64,000 nt of DNA from Cryptococcus deneoformans JEC21 (Eukaryota > Basidiomycota > Tremellomycetes > Tremellales > Cryptococcaceae). Under the pieces are notes generated by a model, which saw only the letters and a program-made list of their open reading frames with translations, did no database searches and had not been told where the DNA came from. The stretch is taken from assembly GCF_000091045.1 (NCBI RefSeq), contig NC_006691.1, forward strand, positions 288,621 to 352,620, in the 5' to 3' direction. Position numbers and translations under genes: made by a program. Positions 44,414 to 56,598 of this stretch are shown piece after piece (position 1 is the stretch's first letter; every line of letters begins with the position of its first letter).

Positions 44414-46667
44414 ATGTCGCTTCCCGCTCGTTCCTCCAGGAGTAGCACCCACTCCCCACTTGCAGACTCTTTCCTCGATGCCAAGGCGCAGAGCGCGCGA
44501 CGCATCTCCTCATATGAAACCACCCGCACTCGAGCAGGCTCTTCCACCCCAGCCTCTCTCACTATAGTCCCAGAAAACAAACAAAACGCCCAAACAGCGC
44601 CTCAGAGCACGCCGCCGTCATCCTACAAGCTCGCTGACAGGCGGAAGTTACCGAGGTCGGCGAGCGGATTGTCCGCCGACTGCGGACGTGTGTCTGGAGG
44701 GTCGGACTCTGACGACGGAGTTCTGACCATAAATAGGGCAAAGACATACGACAAAGGAAAAGAGAAGGACACTCTCGCTGGTGGGATGTGGGGTATCCCA
44801 GAGGAACAAACCATCAAACAGGCCAGGTGGGTTTTAGACCCTACTGAAATGCAACTGGGTTCAGAAACTTGGTCAAATTCATTGCGGATTGTCTTGGTTC
44901 TAGGGCGTGAGTAACCTATCGATTCATACAAGGTTATATGCTGACTATCACGTTTTAGATGTAACTGTCGAAGCACTTGAGCCAATGCTCTACAACCCCG
45001 CGTTCGCAAACACCCTCCTTCTGATAGGCTCCTACGAGCCCATACCGGAGATTGACGCTCTTCTTTCCCCCTCTCACCTTTTATCGTCATCTCCGGATCG
45101 AGAGATTTGCCCTAGTATCCAGCCTTTCCAACCTTCTGGCAGAGCTAACGGTACCGAGTCTCATGATCTTACTGTTCTCTTGAACCAGGCGACTATTCTA
45201 GCCAAGCAGTACCGTGAGCGAACCCCGTTGGCTACCCGTTCTAGACAAGGGTCTTTCACAAGTGCTTCAAACTCTCCTCCTTCATCTCCTGGAGGCAGAA
45301 AAAAAGTCTTCTCAGTGTTAGGGCTGGGTAGGACACCATCGAGGAGAGGATCATTGGATTCTACAGGGGATGACCGGCCATCGTCCAGTGTATTCAATGG
45401 CGAGCGTGAAGGCATCTCCAGCAGTATGTCAAGCAGTTCTCTCCGGGCACCAAGCGTAGCCTCGAACAGAAATCCTCATTCACGCATCTTATCCATGTCT
45501 CGAGACAGCTTTCTGGGAGGGATGTTCAAACTTGACGGCGATGCAAGATCTTCGGGTGAGGGGCGGCATTTGTTTGACGCGGTTATTAATTTCGTGCCGC
45601 CCATGTCAATGTTCAAATCCGAACGTGCTATGCAGCACATGCTTCACCAGGCAGTAGTGATCACTACTGGTTGCGTGCCCACACTGGTTCGCAGTGTAGG
45701 TAGAAGCTCGAATGGTGAGGCGCCTACTCTTCCTATCACACTCCTCCACGTCCTGCCCTCTCAGACGCCTCCTGCACTCGCACCCGTTCTCGAGTCTTTC
45801 GTCTTGTCGCTCTTACCCAACTTCCAAGCCCGATGTTCTCGGGAATTGTTCGGCTGCATCGTCACCCCGCCCGTATGGTTCTCTCCCCTTGTGAGCATGT
45901 CTTCAAACGCTATCACTGAGGACGGTGTAAGTGGAGCAGAAGTGCTGCTGGTTGGAGGTGTAAGGTGCCCTCATCAAGTTATGAAGGGGCAAGGTCGTAC
46001 AGAAGACTTCAAATCTCGTGCATTCTTGTTCAGCTGGGAAGCTTGCATGTCAGTGTGCGGCATCATTGCTGAATCTCGTCGTCCTTCTGGGTCACGCGCG
46101 TCCACATCGGCATCTCGCTCTGTCTCCAGACAGGACATTCCTGGTGACCCCCCTTCTGTCAACTTCAACGACGTCCAGGCGAGGACACCCCCTCAGACAT
46201 TTGAGCATATTTTATCTACAGCGTCAGCTTCCAATTCATCCCAACTGCCTACACCACCTACATCACTTTCCGCTCAGCCAAGCTCAAGCCCTAAACCAGC
46301 TTTGTTCTCGCCAACCCTTCTACCTATCCAAACCCAGAACCTGCATCAACGCAAGTCCAAGCTTTCTGCTGTAGCAGCAGCCTCCGACCTCCTCAACTCC
46401 CCGCCCACTCCTGATCTCGACCCCAGCATCTCTAGCTGCTCATCAAGCTTTGCGCTGGGTGAGACAAACTCTCAGGGATCGGGATCGGGCGGATCGGCAA
46501 GTGCGGCTGCTACTGGGAACGGTGGGGATAATGCGGTGAGGGTTGTGAAGCAAGGGGAGTTTGGAAGGGAGAAATGGGAAGACGGAAAGGAACCGAAGAG
46601 AAAGGGAGGAAGAGGGATTGTATCCGGATGGTTCAAGCGAGCGATTGCGAAGAACATTAAGGCGTAA
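44414..46667 (+). CDS. unknown serine-rich fungal protein
   Basis: Two exons (44414-44906, 44959-46667; intron branch gctgac). The ATG at 44414 (MSLPARSSRSSTHSPLAD) is the first in-frame ATG. The N-terminal third and C-terminal third are Ser/Pro-rich and probably disordered. The middle carries conserved-looking hydrophobic blocks: WSNSLRIVLVLGHVTVEALE, PAFANTLLLIGSYEPIPEID, HLFDAVINFVPPMSMFKSER and AMQHMLHQAVVITTGCVPTL. These are followed by SFVLSLLPNFQARCSRELFG and CIVTPPVWFSPLV. They look like a folded alpha/beta domain (possibly Rossmann-like) interrupted by a long Ser-rich insert. I recognise it only as a probable conserved fungal hypothetical. The C-terminal VSGWFKRAIAKNIKA is a basic amphipathic segment that could bind membranes. 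Confidence 0.7.
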
Positions 46668-47126
46668 AAAGAGAAGTCGTTTATCCTTGCCTCTGGCTGT
46701 TTGTGACATGTTTGCTGGGAGCGGGAACAAGTGGACGTGCCTGAGTGGATGTACCTGGCGAGGATCGATGGAGTGTCATGGGAACAGTTCATTCATTAGG
46801 ACATTTCTCATTGAACACGAGCACACATTCACCATATGCCGAACATATTAGCCTAGCATTGGACATTCCGATATACTACATCGTTAAGCTTAGATAATTG
46901 TTGGTTGTTTACATCATTAGCAAAATAATAGAATGATTTCGTTGATCGAAAGTCCGAGTTTGCACATCTGTTTCTTGTCTGCGATCGACGAATTTACAGA
47001 CTATGTACGCGCATATCTCCTGGACTGAGGACCCTGAAGCACATTATGATACATTCAAGAAGACATACAAGACTCTAGCACACGAATCTCCCAGAAAAAC
47101 CTCCAGCCTGTCCACCACACGATTAT
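46668..47126. other. intergenic between convergent genes
   Basis: 459 bp between two stop codons; no gene seen. Confidence 0.5.
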
Positions 47127-48522
47127 TTACTCCTCATCGTCTGCCATCTTGGAGCGAAGCTCGGCGAAAAATCCACCCAATTCCCTTCGCGGCACAGTGA
47201 ATTCTCTAGCAAAGTACTCGAGCTTCTCCACGAACTCTTCGCTTTCGTTTTGGAGCAATTCGGGTGTGTAGTGAGCGACTTTGATGTAGGGATAGTCCGG
47301 ATTTGACCTGTCTTGTTTCTTGTCGACCTCAGTGTAACAACGAAGCTTGAAGTTAAGACCTAGAGAAGTGAACAAGGTGAGTGCAAGCCGTTTAGAGTGA
47401 TTAAGGAACGTACTTTTGCCGTTAACGCACATGACACAATTGAACGTCCTTTCCTTCCCAAATCTCGAGTCCTTGATCTTGACGTTGACTATGTTCATCA
47501 GACTGAGTTGTTCGTAAAGCGCCAAGCTGGCATGGTCCTTTTCAGCCTCTTCAGCAGTTTGATTGACAGAACTTGACGCCGGCGCTGATGATGGGTTTTT
47601 AGAGGAAGCTTGTAGTGAGCGAGAGTGCTCGACCTCGGCTTTGTACTCGCGTTCAAGGTTTACAACTGTAAGAAATTAATCGAACGTCAGTTCAGTTAAG
47701 TCTTTTCAATTGTTAACACCTACTTCGTTCGTCCTTGGCATTGATCTCCGACTTCATTTTTGCCATCTCCTCCTTTAAAGCTCGTATTTCTTTAGGATCG
47801 GGCTTGGCATTAGACTCAACCGGGATGGCTGCTTCCCGAGCGGCTGCCAATGATTTCTCCAAAGACTGAACCTTCGCTTGAAGCTTCTCCGTCAGAGCAG
47901 TTTGGCTGGCAATGATGTCGTTTTGAGCTATAACGTGTCAGATCCTAATGCATGTTGAAGACAGTATCCTCTACCTTTAGCTTGAATCTCAGTCTTTTCC
48001 TTGTATTTCTTCAACAAGGCTTCTGCGTCCGTCGATCGAAGTTTTGACAATTCTTCAAACTGCTTAGAGAATTTGTCACTTTGAGACTGTATCCTGTCTC
48101 GTTCGCTTGTCATCTAGAGATTGTAAGTTAGCCAAAGATTTCCTAACATAAGTGAATACCTACGTTCGCTAGTCTTTTCTTCAGCTCCTTCACGCCTTCT
48201 TCGTTGGATTCGCTTTCCTGTAATAATGGTCTCTTTCCTTTGGATTTGGTCGCCGACTTTTTGGGTTCTTCATCATCGGACATCTCTAAAATCACCAGCC
48301 ATGAGCACCGCAGGCGGAATATTGGTAGCGATAAAAAAAACTCACCAGTAAAACTTCCGTCTCTTACATCTTCTTCTGCGACAGCCTTTCCTTTCGCACG
48401 AGATGGGACCATATTTTCCTTGCCGGACTTAAACAACGACATTAGAGTCCCGCTTCATGAACAGACGTCACGATCGGGCTCACCTTCTTTGATGTTGTTC
48501 TAGAAGCTGTTGAAGGGGCCAT
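47127..48522 (-). CDS. CSM1: Csm1/Pcs1-like monopolin protein
   Basis: Start ATG at 48522 (MAPSTASRTTSKK), followed after an intron by a basic segment (SGKENMVPSRAKGKAVAEED). A long coiled coil follows: EGVKELKKRLAN, ERDRIQSQSDKFSKQFEELS, TDAEALLKKYKEKTEIQAK, LTEKLQAKVQSLEKSLAAAR and KEIRALKEEMAKMKSEINAK. The C-terminal globular domain has LALYEQLSLMNIVNVKIKDS, RTFNCVMCVNGK, LNFKLRCYTEV, VAHYTPELLQNESEEFVEKL and REFTVPRRELGGFFAELRSK. N-terminal coiled coil plus a small RWD-like domain with a Y-x-P-E-L-L...F-x-x-P-R pattern fits Csm1/Pcs1. These proteins crosslink kinetochores (monopolin) and bind rDNA or Cnp3-type partners. Other RWD kinetochore proteins such as Spc24/Spc25 are the main alternative. 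Confidence 0.65.
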
Positions 48523-48821
48523 ACTGTCAATCAGCTGCTGTACTGACTTGGCGCTTTCTATTGTGAAAGGATGGCGTTTGAGCAAAAAGTTGGAGATACG
48601 AGAAGGGCAGGCGCGTCTGTTTTGTTTACATGAATGGATGGATGCGGACTTTCGGTGTAAAACTCCGTGTGGCAAGGGAAGTGGAGGTGGAGGTGACTCC
48701 ATCCATCTTCGTCATTCCTGTCGTTTGAGTGCGTTGATCGTATTAATAATTCCTTGGATGGTTTCGAGTTGCATAGTAATATTTTATTCCACTCTCAAAT
48801 TATCTCTTATAGCACTCAGGA
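48523..48821. promoter_or_regulatory. divergent promoter CSM1/RAD10
   Basis: 299-bp spacer between divergent starts of two chromosome-maintenance genes. No specific element was recognised. Confidence 0.4.
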
Positions 48822-50210
48822 ATGACTGAGCAGAACAGATCATCTTCAAGTAATGGTGGTTCAATAGGACCTTCGATGGGTCCCCCCGTGTTTCAGACTG
48901 CCTCTTCTGTTCTCAAATCTGTTGCGGCTCAAGCAAGTCCAGGGGCCAGCACATCAACGATGTCTTTGCGAAATGCCTCAGGAGGTCAGCCTTCCTTGTC
49001 GACCTCAACATCGGCGCCGAGTCCATCAACCGTAGGATCTTCTAGCAATACTGCAGCAGGGACGGGCGGTCCCTCAACAAATAGTTCTCAAACATCAAGG
49101 CCTATAAACAGGCCGGCAGCAAGCAAGAACAGTATCATATATAATGCAGTTCAGGTAATACCTATAAATGACCCTTTCTGTATACAGTGCTCATATGAAT
49201 TTTAGAGACGGAACCCTGTTTTATCGGCCATCCGTAATGTCGGAATTGAAGTTGGCGACATTGTAGCGGATTATCAAGTCGGCGCCCATAATGGCGTGCT
49301 TTTTTTGAGGTGAGCTATAGTTGCTCTGTTGCCAATGTATATTTCTATGCTTACGCTGTCGTTCTGTTAGCCTGAAATATCATAGATTACATCCAGAGTA
49401 TATTCACCAACGGATAGAAAAGATGAAGAACATGTACAATTTCCGGGTTATATTGGTCTTATGCGATGTTGTCAGTCCCAGCACCTAATGATAGTCTGTG
49501 TGTGCTTATCCGGATTTTTAGAACGAACATCACCAATCCTTACGAGAGCTCACCAAGATTGCCATTATCAACGAGTTTACTGTCTTTGTCGCCTGGTCAA
49601 ATGAAGAGGTTGCTCAATATTTAGTCACTTTCAAGCAATTCGAACACAAATCAGCAGACACTTTGAAGGAGAGGGTTCAACAAACTTATCATGATCAGTT
49701 GGCACACGTCCTGACAAGTGGCAAGAAGGTGAACAAGACCGACGCCGACAACCTCGCCGCTGAGTTTGGCGTAAGTGTATTATTGAATTTCGTGTAATTC
49801 TTTAATGATTTGTATAGTCATTCGAATCAATCTCGCGCAAGTCCGCCAAATCGTTGTCGAACGTTAAGGGTCTTGGCGCAACAAAAGTCACTTCTCTTAT
49901 CGACGCCTTTACTAAACCCTTTCTCGTTGGAGGTTTGCGTCGACCGGAAAGAGAAAAGACGGCACAGGAGAAACAAGCAGATAGTGAAGCTGTTACATTT
50001 GCAGGCGATGATATGACCGATCCGACGAGAAGCTTAGAGCTCGCGGTCGGAAACAACGACGGTAACAAAAGACAGATGACCGACGAGGTCAAAGGTGAAG
50101 ACATGGTCGGCGGTCAAGTATGGCATGATCCTTTGGACGATGAGGATGATGACAAGGTGGCGGAAGAAGAGCCTATAGCGAAAAGGGCCCGCATAGACAC
50201 TCCAATTTGA
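48822..50210 (+). CDS. RAD10: Rad10/ERCC1 nucleotide-excision repair subunit
   Basis: Start ATG at 48822 (MTEQNRSSSSNGGS). After a Ser/Thr-rich leader the ERCC1 core begins SIIYNAVQRRNPVLSAIRNV, GIEVGDIVADYQVGAHNGVL, FLSLKYHRLHPEYIHQRIEK and MKNMYNFRVILVLCDVNEHH. It continues SLRELTKIAIINEFTVFVAW and NEEVAQYLVTFKQFEHKSAD. The C-terminal tandem helix-hairpin-helix is SFESISRKSAKSLSNVKGLG then ATKVTSLIDAFTKPF. The central nuclease-like domain lacks a catalytic ERK motif, as in all ERCC1/Rad10 proteins. It pairs with Rad1/XPF to cut 5' of DNA lesions. The C-terminal tail after the HhH is acidic and ends KRARIDTPI. Splice joints fall between conserved blocks and all keep frame. Confidence 0.95.
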
Positions 50211-53200
50211 AATGTGAGATGTGATGGCAATGACCCGCCGAACTCTATCCGGAGCCCGAATGAAACGTCAAAGGAGCATTCTTGAAGGACAATTCCATTG
50301 GATATTGCTGGTCGGATTTACTCACTACTCTCTATTTACAGCAATGGGATAACTTTCTGCTATATTGTTTCGGTAATTCCCATCAATTCATCAAGTGGGC
50401 CATTCGTCATATGTGATAAGCACATATGTTATGGCGAGGTTGGACGGCAGTTGAACGAAGCGCCTCCGGTCTCCGATGCCAATGATTATTTCTACTGAGG
50501 GGATCAGCAGATACTTGTGAATACGCCAATTGATTCGGTATACCGAACTGACAGTCACGTATTCTTGATACGCCTATATGGCTCGGTTACGTCTACTCTC
50601 TTCGAATCAGAGGTTAAGCAGAGCTCTTTAGACCAATTTCCCCAACTCTACAAAGATGTTGTTGGTAACATAAATTGATGCACCAAGCCAACTATCTTAA
50701 AGAGATAGCAGCCCATTGCGCGAGGCATATCAATCCACATCCTTTGCAAGGGAAAAACTTAGTAAGAGCATATACAAGCGTCAGTTACTTCACAGGTCTT
50801 CGACAACCTCGCCCCCATTTACTACTGTCTCCGATTTCTGAAAGTGTCACGGCTCAGTGATCAAGCGGGGAATGCAAAGGAGTGATGCCTAATTCAAAGA
50901 TGGCAGACTGTCAACAACCAACAATGTCCTTGCATGGCATATTGGATAAAGCATACGTTTGATCACGCTTTTAGGCGCTGTCAAAAATAACAAGATCGGC
51001 GGCGTTGGATATAAGCCGCCGTAAGCCGTAAAAGTAGGCGTTTCACGCTCAAAAAGCATCGCATTTCTGATCAACGTTGTCTGATCAGTGGTCATCCTTT
51101 CAATTTCGGTTCCTGATTCTCAATCCTCGATCGAAATATCTTAGTCTCGGGCCTCAATCTGGCCATCAGCCATCAATGGCTATTTGGTAAGGTCCGCGTT
51201 GGCCTTTTGACCTCCATTTCCTGTGACCGTACCTATCAGACATGTTTGGTTCATCTCAATCGCCGCATGATAGCAGTGGATGCATTTTGATATGTCATTC
51301 TTCACTCTCATTGCTGTTGGCAGACAGTCATTATTGATAGGGTCCATTTGTACTATACAGATACATCAGGTAACAGGTGAAAGTTTTATTTGAAGAGATG
51401 GATAAATGTAGGGGAAAAGGTTCACTGCAAAGCTTGGTAGAACTGAATGTAGCTAGTATTTGGATGTTAGGGTGACAGCGATTCAAAGTGTATCATGCGG
51501 AAAAACACCGGAATGTCGTGTTTCGGTAAGAGTACGAGATATGAAAGAGCAGGTACATTTGTCATTATCGGGCAGGTCTCTACTCGATTACTGATTGAAT
51601 TACCCTCACCCATTATTATAGTTAGTAGTAATCTCGTTATCCTTCAGTAGATCAGGACGAAGTGGTGGCGACCTTTTTTACGTCCTTCTTACGTAGTAGT
51701 ACTACCTCTTCTTCTTCTTCTTCTGGTGGTGGTACTCTCTATCACCCAAATTTCAACACGATTTATTCCTAGCTACTACTTCTTTACCCCTTGTCTCCTT
51801 CCTGTTTCGCTTTGAAGTCAACCTGGTTTACTGGCTTATTTTGATGTTTGATGCAGCGTTCGCTTCATCATCGCCCCTCTCCCGCCATCTCGTCGTCGTC
51901 GTCGTCGTTCGTCGTGTTCTTCCGCCGGAAAGTGCTGACGTGTACAAAAGGGTCTTGATGGCCACCAACAACCCTCCTGCTGATTGGCTGATGACGAAGG
52001 ATTATTATGATGGTACCTGATTCCTCATTTCCCAATTCACCTAAATCCGAAACACCTGTTGAGCGCTTTGACCTTTTCCCCATTCTCCGCATTGCAAGAG
52101 GCCTGTGCCTGCACTGCATCTGCCATTTCAGTGGAAGGTTTTTCTACCTTGTAGGTCACGGTCTAATGTGGGAACCTACTCCAGTATCATTGAGCTTCTG
52201 CTGATATGGTGTACAGCTGCAAACATCATTTATACCACTATCTGGCCGCTCTAGTCGATATATGAAGTCCTGCCACTGGTCTCGGCATTATCCGGCCTAT
52301 AGGATGATGGGTCATGATTCTTATGATACAAAAATACGGATGGGGGCGCAGCAGAACGGAGGTCAATCTCACAAGTGATTTTACACCCCATGAGGATACG
52401 ACGCGTTCTGGCGTCTGGTGAGCAGCGACTTCTTTGATGTTGACCATGTCTTATAATACAATAAATCGCTCGTAAGCTAAAGAGGGATGAAGATGAACTT
52501 TTTCGGGTTTGATTTGAATCCGACTGAATTCGATCAGGTCCAAAGGGCTATCAACGGTTTGATCCGTCTTTTTCCAGGAATCAAGGATGGGGTATCCATT
52601 TGGCCGCCGCATGTCATGCAGCGGCTCACAGCATCCACAGTTCAACAGATCAAAATTGCGCTCGGCCAGCTCGGACGGGAATCAGAATGTCGGGCTGCGT
52701 GATTGCTTCTAGCTTCTGAAGGGCGTAAATGAGGCAGGGCGCAAAAGAAGCTAGGAACGGGGAAATGTCAGGGCCGTGATCCGGTGTGCAAGGTAGCGCT
52801 AATCAGATTGACATAGCATCGAAGAGGAAAGTTGGAACATGAGCCAACATGAGCTGCATCCTTCGAGTCATGCAAGATGACAGACCATCGCGTCGCGCCT
52901 CCACATGCCGTTGGCGACATTACGCACTGCCTGTAACAATTGCCAAAACAATTCCTTTGGCTGCTCAAACATACGTCCTTCCCGGGGAGTGGGGAACTTG
53001 GGAATCTTTCTCCACGCTGGCGCTTCGAAAGGGGGAATTTAATCGCCTTTGACCGCGTTCGCAGGTCACGGCCAGCATCCTCCAGTTTTGGTCATTTCAC
53101 CGGCAATTCAAGCCATCATATCCCGAACTGGCGCCTTCACCACCTCATCTATCATTTCCGTATTTGGTTCTATTATTGCTCCGAGGGGCAACAAGTTTCA

Positions 53201-53953
53201 TCTTTTGGTACACAATAGTGCATATTTGGCGGCAACTGTTATCTGTTGCTGGAATATGGAGAAGATATACAGTGATCTTTTATATCACGCCACATTAGCG
53301 CACCGCCGGAATGATCCCCGAGCACACCGATTGCTCGCTGAAGGCTTACGGTACCTCGACACTTCACCTTCTGATCAAGAGAAAGAACAACTTTGTTCGG
53401 GATTTTCGTTCCTCTACCCCTCGTGTCAGAAATAAAAGACACATAAATACATGTAACTGATCGACTTCTCGTCCGTGAGGAAAGAACAAACTCATGCTTC
53501 TTTCTACCACGGACGACTGTTACACACACACACAGTTGTCCGACACATCATCAGCACACATATAAGGAATCTGCTGCCATCAGCAACACACGAGCTATCT
53601 ACCTATCGGCTTCCCTACCCCTCCTATCTGTGAGACAATAATCTAGCTTTGCCTTCCGCGTATCAGACGGCATATAAGCTGACCTTTCCTTCAGGCTGTC
53701 ATCTTTCCCTCTCCATCCCACCGCACACAGGTGCTTACACAATTTATACAGCCACATCCACATTCCCCATCCTTCTCTTTCCTACGTTCACTTACTTCTA
53801 CTTGCACAGCCAACGGCGTTGAAACGTGATTATCAGCACCGCGTTCATCCCCTCAGTCGTGTACTACACAGTGTATCTATCACTCTGTCAGCCCCACTCC
53901 TGTTCTGCTACACCATCTTCCCTTCCGATCAACAACATCATCTCCTTTCTGCT
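50211..53953. other. 3.7-kb gene-poor region upstream of the forkhead gene
   Basis: No gene with convincing splice logic or motif. It contains simple-sequence stretches: a TTC run (about 51711-51722) and a TCG/GTC run (about 51890-51912). Two unassigned frames were examined. One is 52487-52702 (MKMNFFGFDLNPTEFDQV..). The other ends at 53435 with a possible ATG at 53253 (MEKIYSDLLYHATLAHRRND..). Neither resembles a known family. The last 350 bp are pyrimidine-rich, as expected for a long 5' UTR. Confidence 0.45.
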
Positions 53954-56044
53954 ATGTTTGCGATGCCGAGTACCCCCACGCACAACCGAGGCAGCACTTG
54001 GTCAAGGTATATCACTCCTGACCTCACGCCGTCATTCCCAACTTCCTCCTCCTTCGTCGAACGCGCTCTTTCCACACAATCACTAAGCCACCAGCCTTTC
54101 TCGTCCCCATCTCCTACATCTTCACACTCCCTTGCACTCGCTTCTCCCGTTCAGACGCCCTTCAGCCATCCTTCTGTCCAAAGGCAATCAACTCCTGCCA
54201 TCCTTGAGGACGATTTTCACCCCAACCCAATGCTCGCAGCGTACCCAAACACTCCTTCACCTCAACCCTTTGGTGTCACTGGCGGTCTTCTTGTTAGCGA
54301 GCCTGCATCTATGCTTCAGTGAGTGCCGCGTCTCATTTATCTACACCGTTGGCGTGGCATGGCCCGCGAGGTGGAGGTGGAGGTGGAGGTCCGTGTCACT
54401 TGGATATAACAATAGCTGACTTTGGTTCGTCATTTACATCAGACATCCTTCCTCTGATTGTGGCACCGTGCTCCACTCAGACATCTTCTTGTCCCAGTCC
54501 GTCTCCAAGACTTCTCGACCAGCTCTTCGTCCTTCTCTTTCCCACAACGCTGTCCTTAATACGCCCTCTCCGTCTACCTGGCCTCGCCGTACTATGACTA
54601 CTTCGGCTCTCAGCACTTCCGCCGTCCCTACTCTGGGGAGCAACCAGCGTGTGCGTCCTGATGGGCCACCCTTAGAGTCGGCTATTGCCGGGGAGAACAA
54701 CAATAAAGTGACGACTCTGCAACACGAGGCGAACACGCCTTCGCTGTCGCAGTCGGTTACTTCTACTACTTCTACCACTGCCATTGCCACCCAACAACCC
54801 GTTCCTTCCTCTTCATCCTTGCCAGCTCATCCATACGGCTACTCAACCTACGCCGCTCCCTTCAGCAACGCATCCTCGTACTCTGAATATCCATACAACC
54901 CATCATCATACAGTGCCCCTGCGTACGCTAGCGCCCCTTATCCTCAACCAAACTGGCAAATGACTTCTGTATCTCATGCAATTGCTCACAGGCAACCGCA
55001 GCCTCAGTATTCGTGGGGCGACGTGCACGCCGCCACCATGCCTGGCAAGCAAGATGAACCCATTCTGGCCCCCGGAGAATTGCCTGCGCCCAGACCACCC
55101 ATGTCATACGCTGCTTTGATTGGGGAAGCCCTTCTGCTTGCGCCTCCTCCTCACCAACTGTATGTATCAGAGATCTCCGACTCTATCAAGAAGAGGTACC
55201 CGTGTGAGTATTTTCCCTTGTGCATATCCGCCGTCTTTTTTTGTGCCACCAGCACTGTGTCGCGCACGGACCCTTTGCAAGGACCTTCAGCTGATGGCAA
55301 TCATCTTTAGACTACCGTCAGAACCCCACCAAAATCTACAACGGTGTCCGCCACCAGACCTCGATGTGCAAAGCCTTCGTCAAGCTTCCTCGTCCTTTCG
55401 GCGACCAAACTGGTGGTGCTCGTAAGTGGGGTATCCGAGCTGGATGCGAAGGCTGGTTTGCTGGTGGTGGCTACCACCCTCCTTCCAATGCCGTCACTAC
55501 CAACAAGCTTAGTAAGAACAGGAAAGCCAAGTCCACAGCTCGTTCGAAACAGCTCGCCCTCGGTATGAACGGTGCCAAGAAGCTTCAGCCTGGCATCCCA
55601 TCACCAACTTCCTCTGACGGTCCTTCGTCAGGCCCGGCCTATGACGGAAGCAGTGGCGCAGTTGCCCCGTGCCAACAGCCTTACAGTACTGCCGCTTTCT
55701 CTTCACCTGCTACCAACTCTCACCTTCCTCCTGGCTACCACTACATTCCAGTCAACTCTTCTCAAAACCACCCCCAACCTCAACCCATCTACGTTCCTGT
55801 CTGGGGCCCTTACGCGGCACCTAACCCTCCACCTCAATACCACGGTCACTTTGATCACGGATCTCAAAGTCCTGAAACATGGCGTAGACAAGTGGCTGGG
55901 ACGCAAAGCAGCGACGGCGCGTCCTTGGGTTCCAGCTTCGACGAGATCAGAGTTTTGCCCATGATGGGTTCTCCTGCGGCCTCTGTTCACTCTTTCCGTG
56001 AATCTCTTCATAGCTCACATGGCAACTCGCCTAAGATAATGTGA
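53954..56044 (+). CDS. divergent forkhead (winged-helix) transcription factor
   Basis: Three exons by frame. Start ATG at 53954 (MFAMPSTPTHNRGSTWSR); first intron starts at 54320 and ends just before HPSSDCGTVLHSD. A Ser/Pro/Tyr-rich N-terminal region of about 320 residues precedes the DNA-binding domain: RPPMSYAALIGEALLLAPPP, LYVSEISDSIKKRYPYYRQN, PTKIYNGVRHQTSMCKAFVK and LPRPFGDQTGGARKWGIRAG. The layout equals a forkhead (P-P-x-S-Y-A-x-L-I, Y-P-Y-Y-R, recognition helix, then K-x-P-R-P and K-W). Recognition helix residues differ from the usual N-S-I-R-H-N-L-S-L: here Y-N-G-V-R-H-Q-T-S-M. A basic KLSKNRKAKSTARSKQ stretch is a likely nuclear signal. Pro/Ser/Tyr-rich C-terminus. Targets unknown. 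Confidence 0.85.
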
Positions 56045-56598
56045 CGAAGTGGCTGGTTGGGATACACTTGACGATTCTTACGACCATGACGAGAAGAACT
56101 GGGAGGAAAAAGAGAACCGTTTGTAGCAGATCATCATGGTTGTGGATTTGCTTATACTGTAGTACCGGAGACAATGTAATGTCCGGTCTTTCTACTCAAG
56201 CCTCTGGTTAAGGTACAAGAAGAGACCACGTTGTATCCAGTCCTCCTTTTTCTGTTTGCTTGCGTAGTTTCTTTGCTTGTTCCTTTGGTAATTTTGTTAT
56301 TGGTGACTATAGTGTTTATATCTTTGATTTCGTTGTTTCTTGACAATTTCAATGCAGCTCCTGTACCTCGAATAATGAGTCCATTGCTTGACTGTCATTC
56401 ATATCGAATCTTATCTTGATGATAAGAAAAAGCACACTGCTTCGCGTAAAAGATTTATGATTTTTCACACAATTGTAATGTAACACCTATCTTATCAGCA
56501 TCAATCGGATCTAAGATGTCACGTTATACGAAATGCATGTCATTGTCATAGCTTGGATAAATATACACATACATATACACATACACAAAAAAACGCAT

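Noticed and set aside
51700..51915. CRISPR-like or regulatory array from TTC and TCG runs
   Set aside because: Simple microsatellites without spacers; CRISPR is not expected in a fungal genome.
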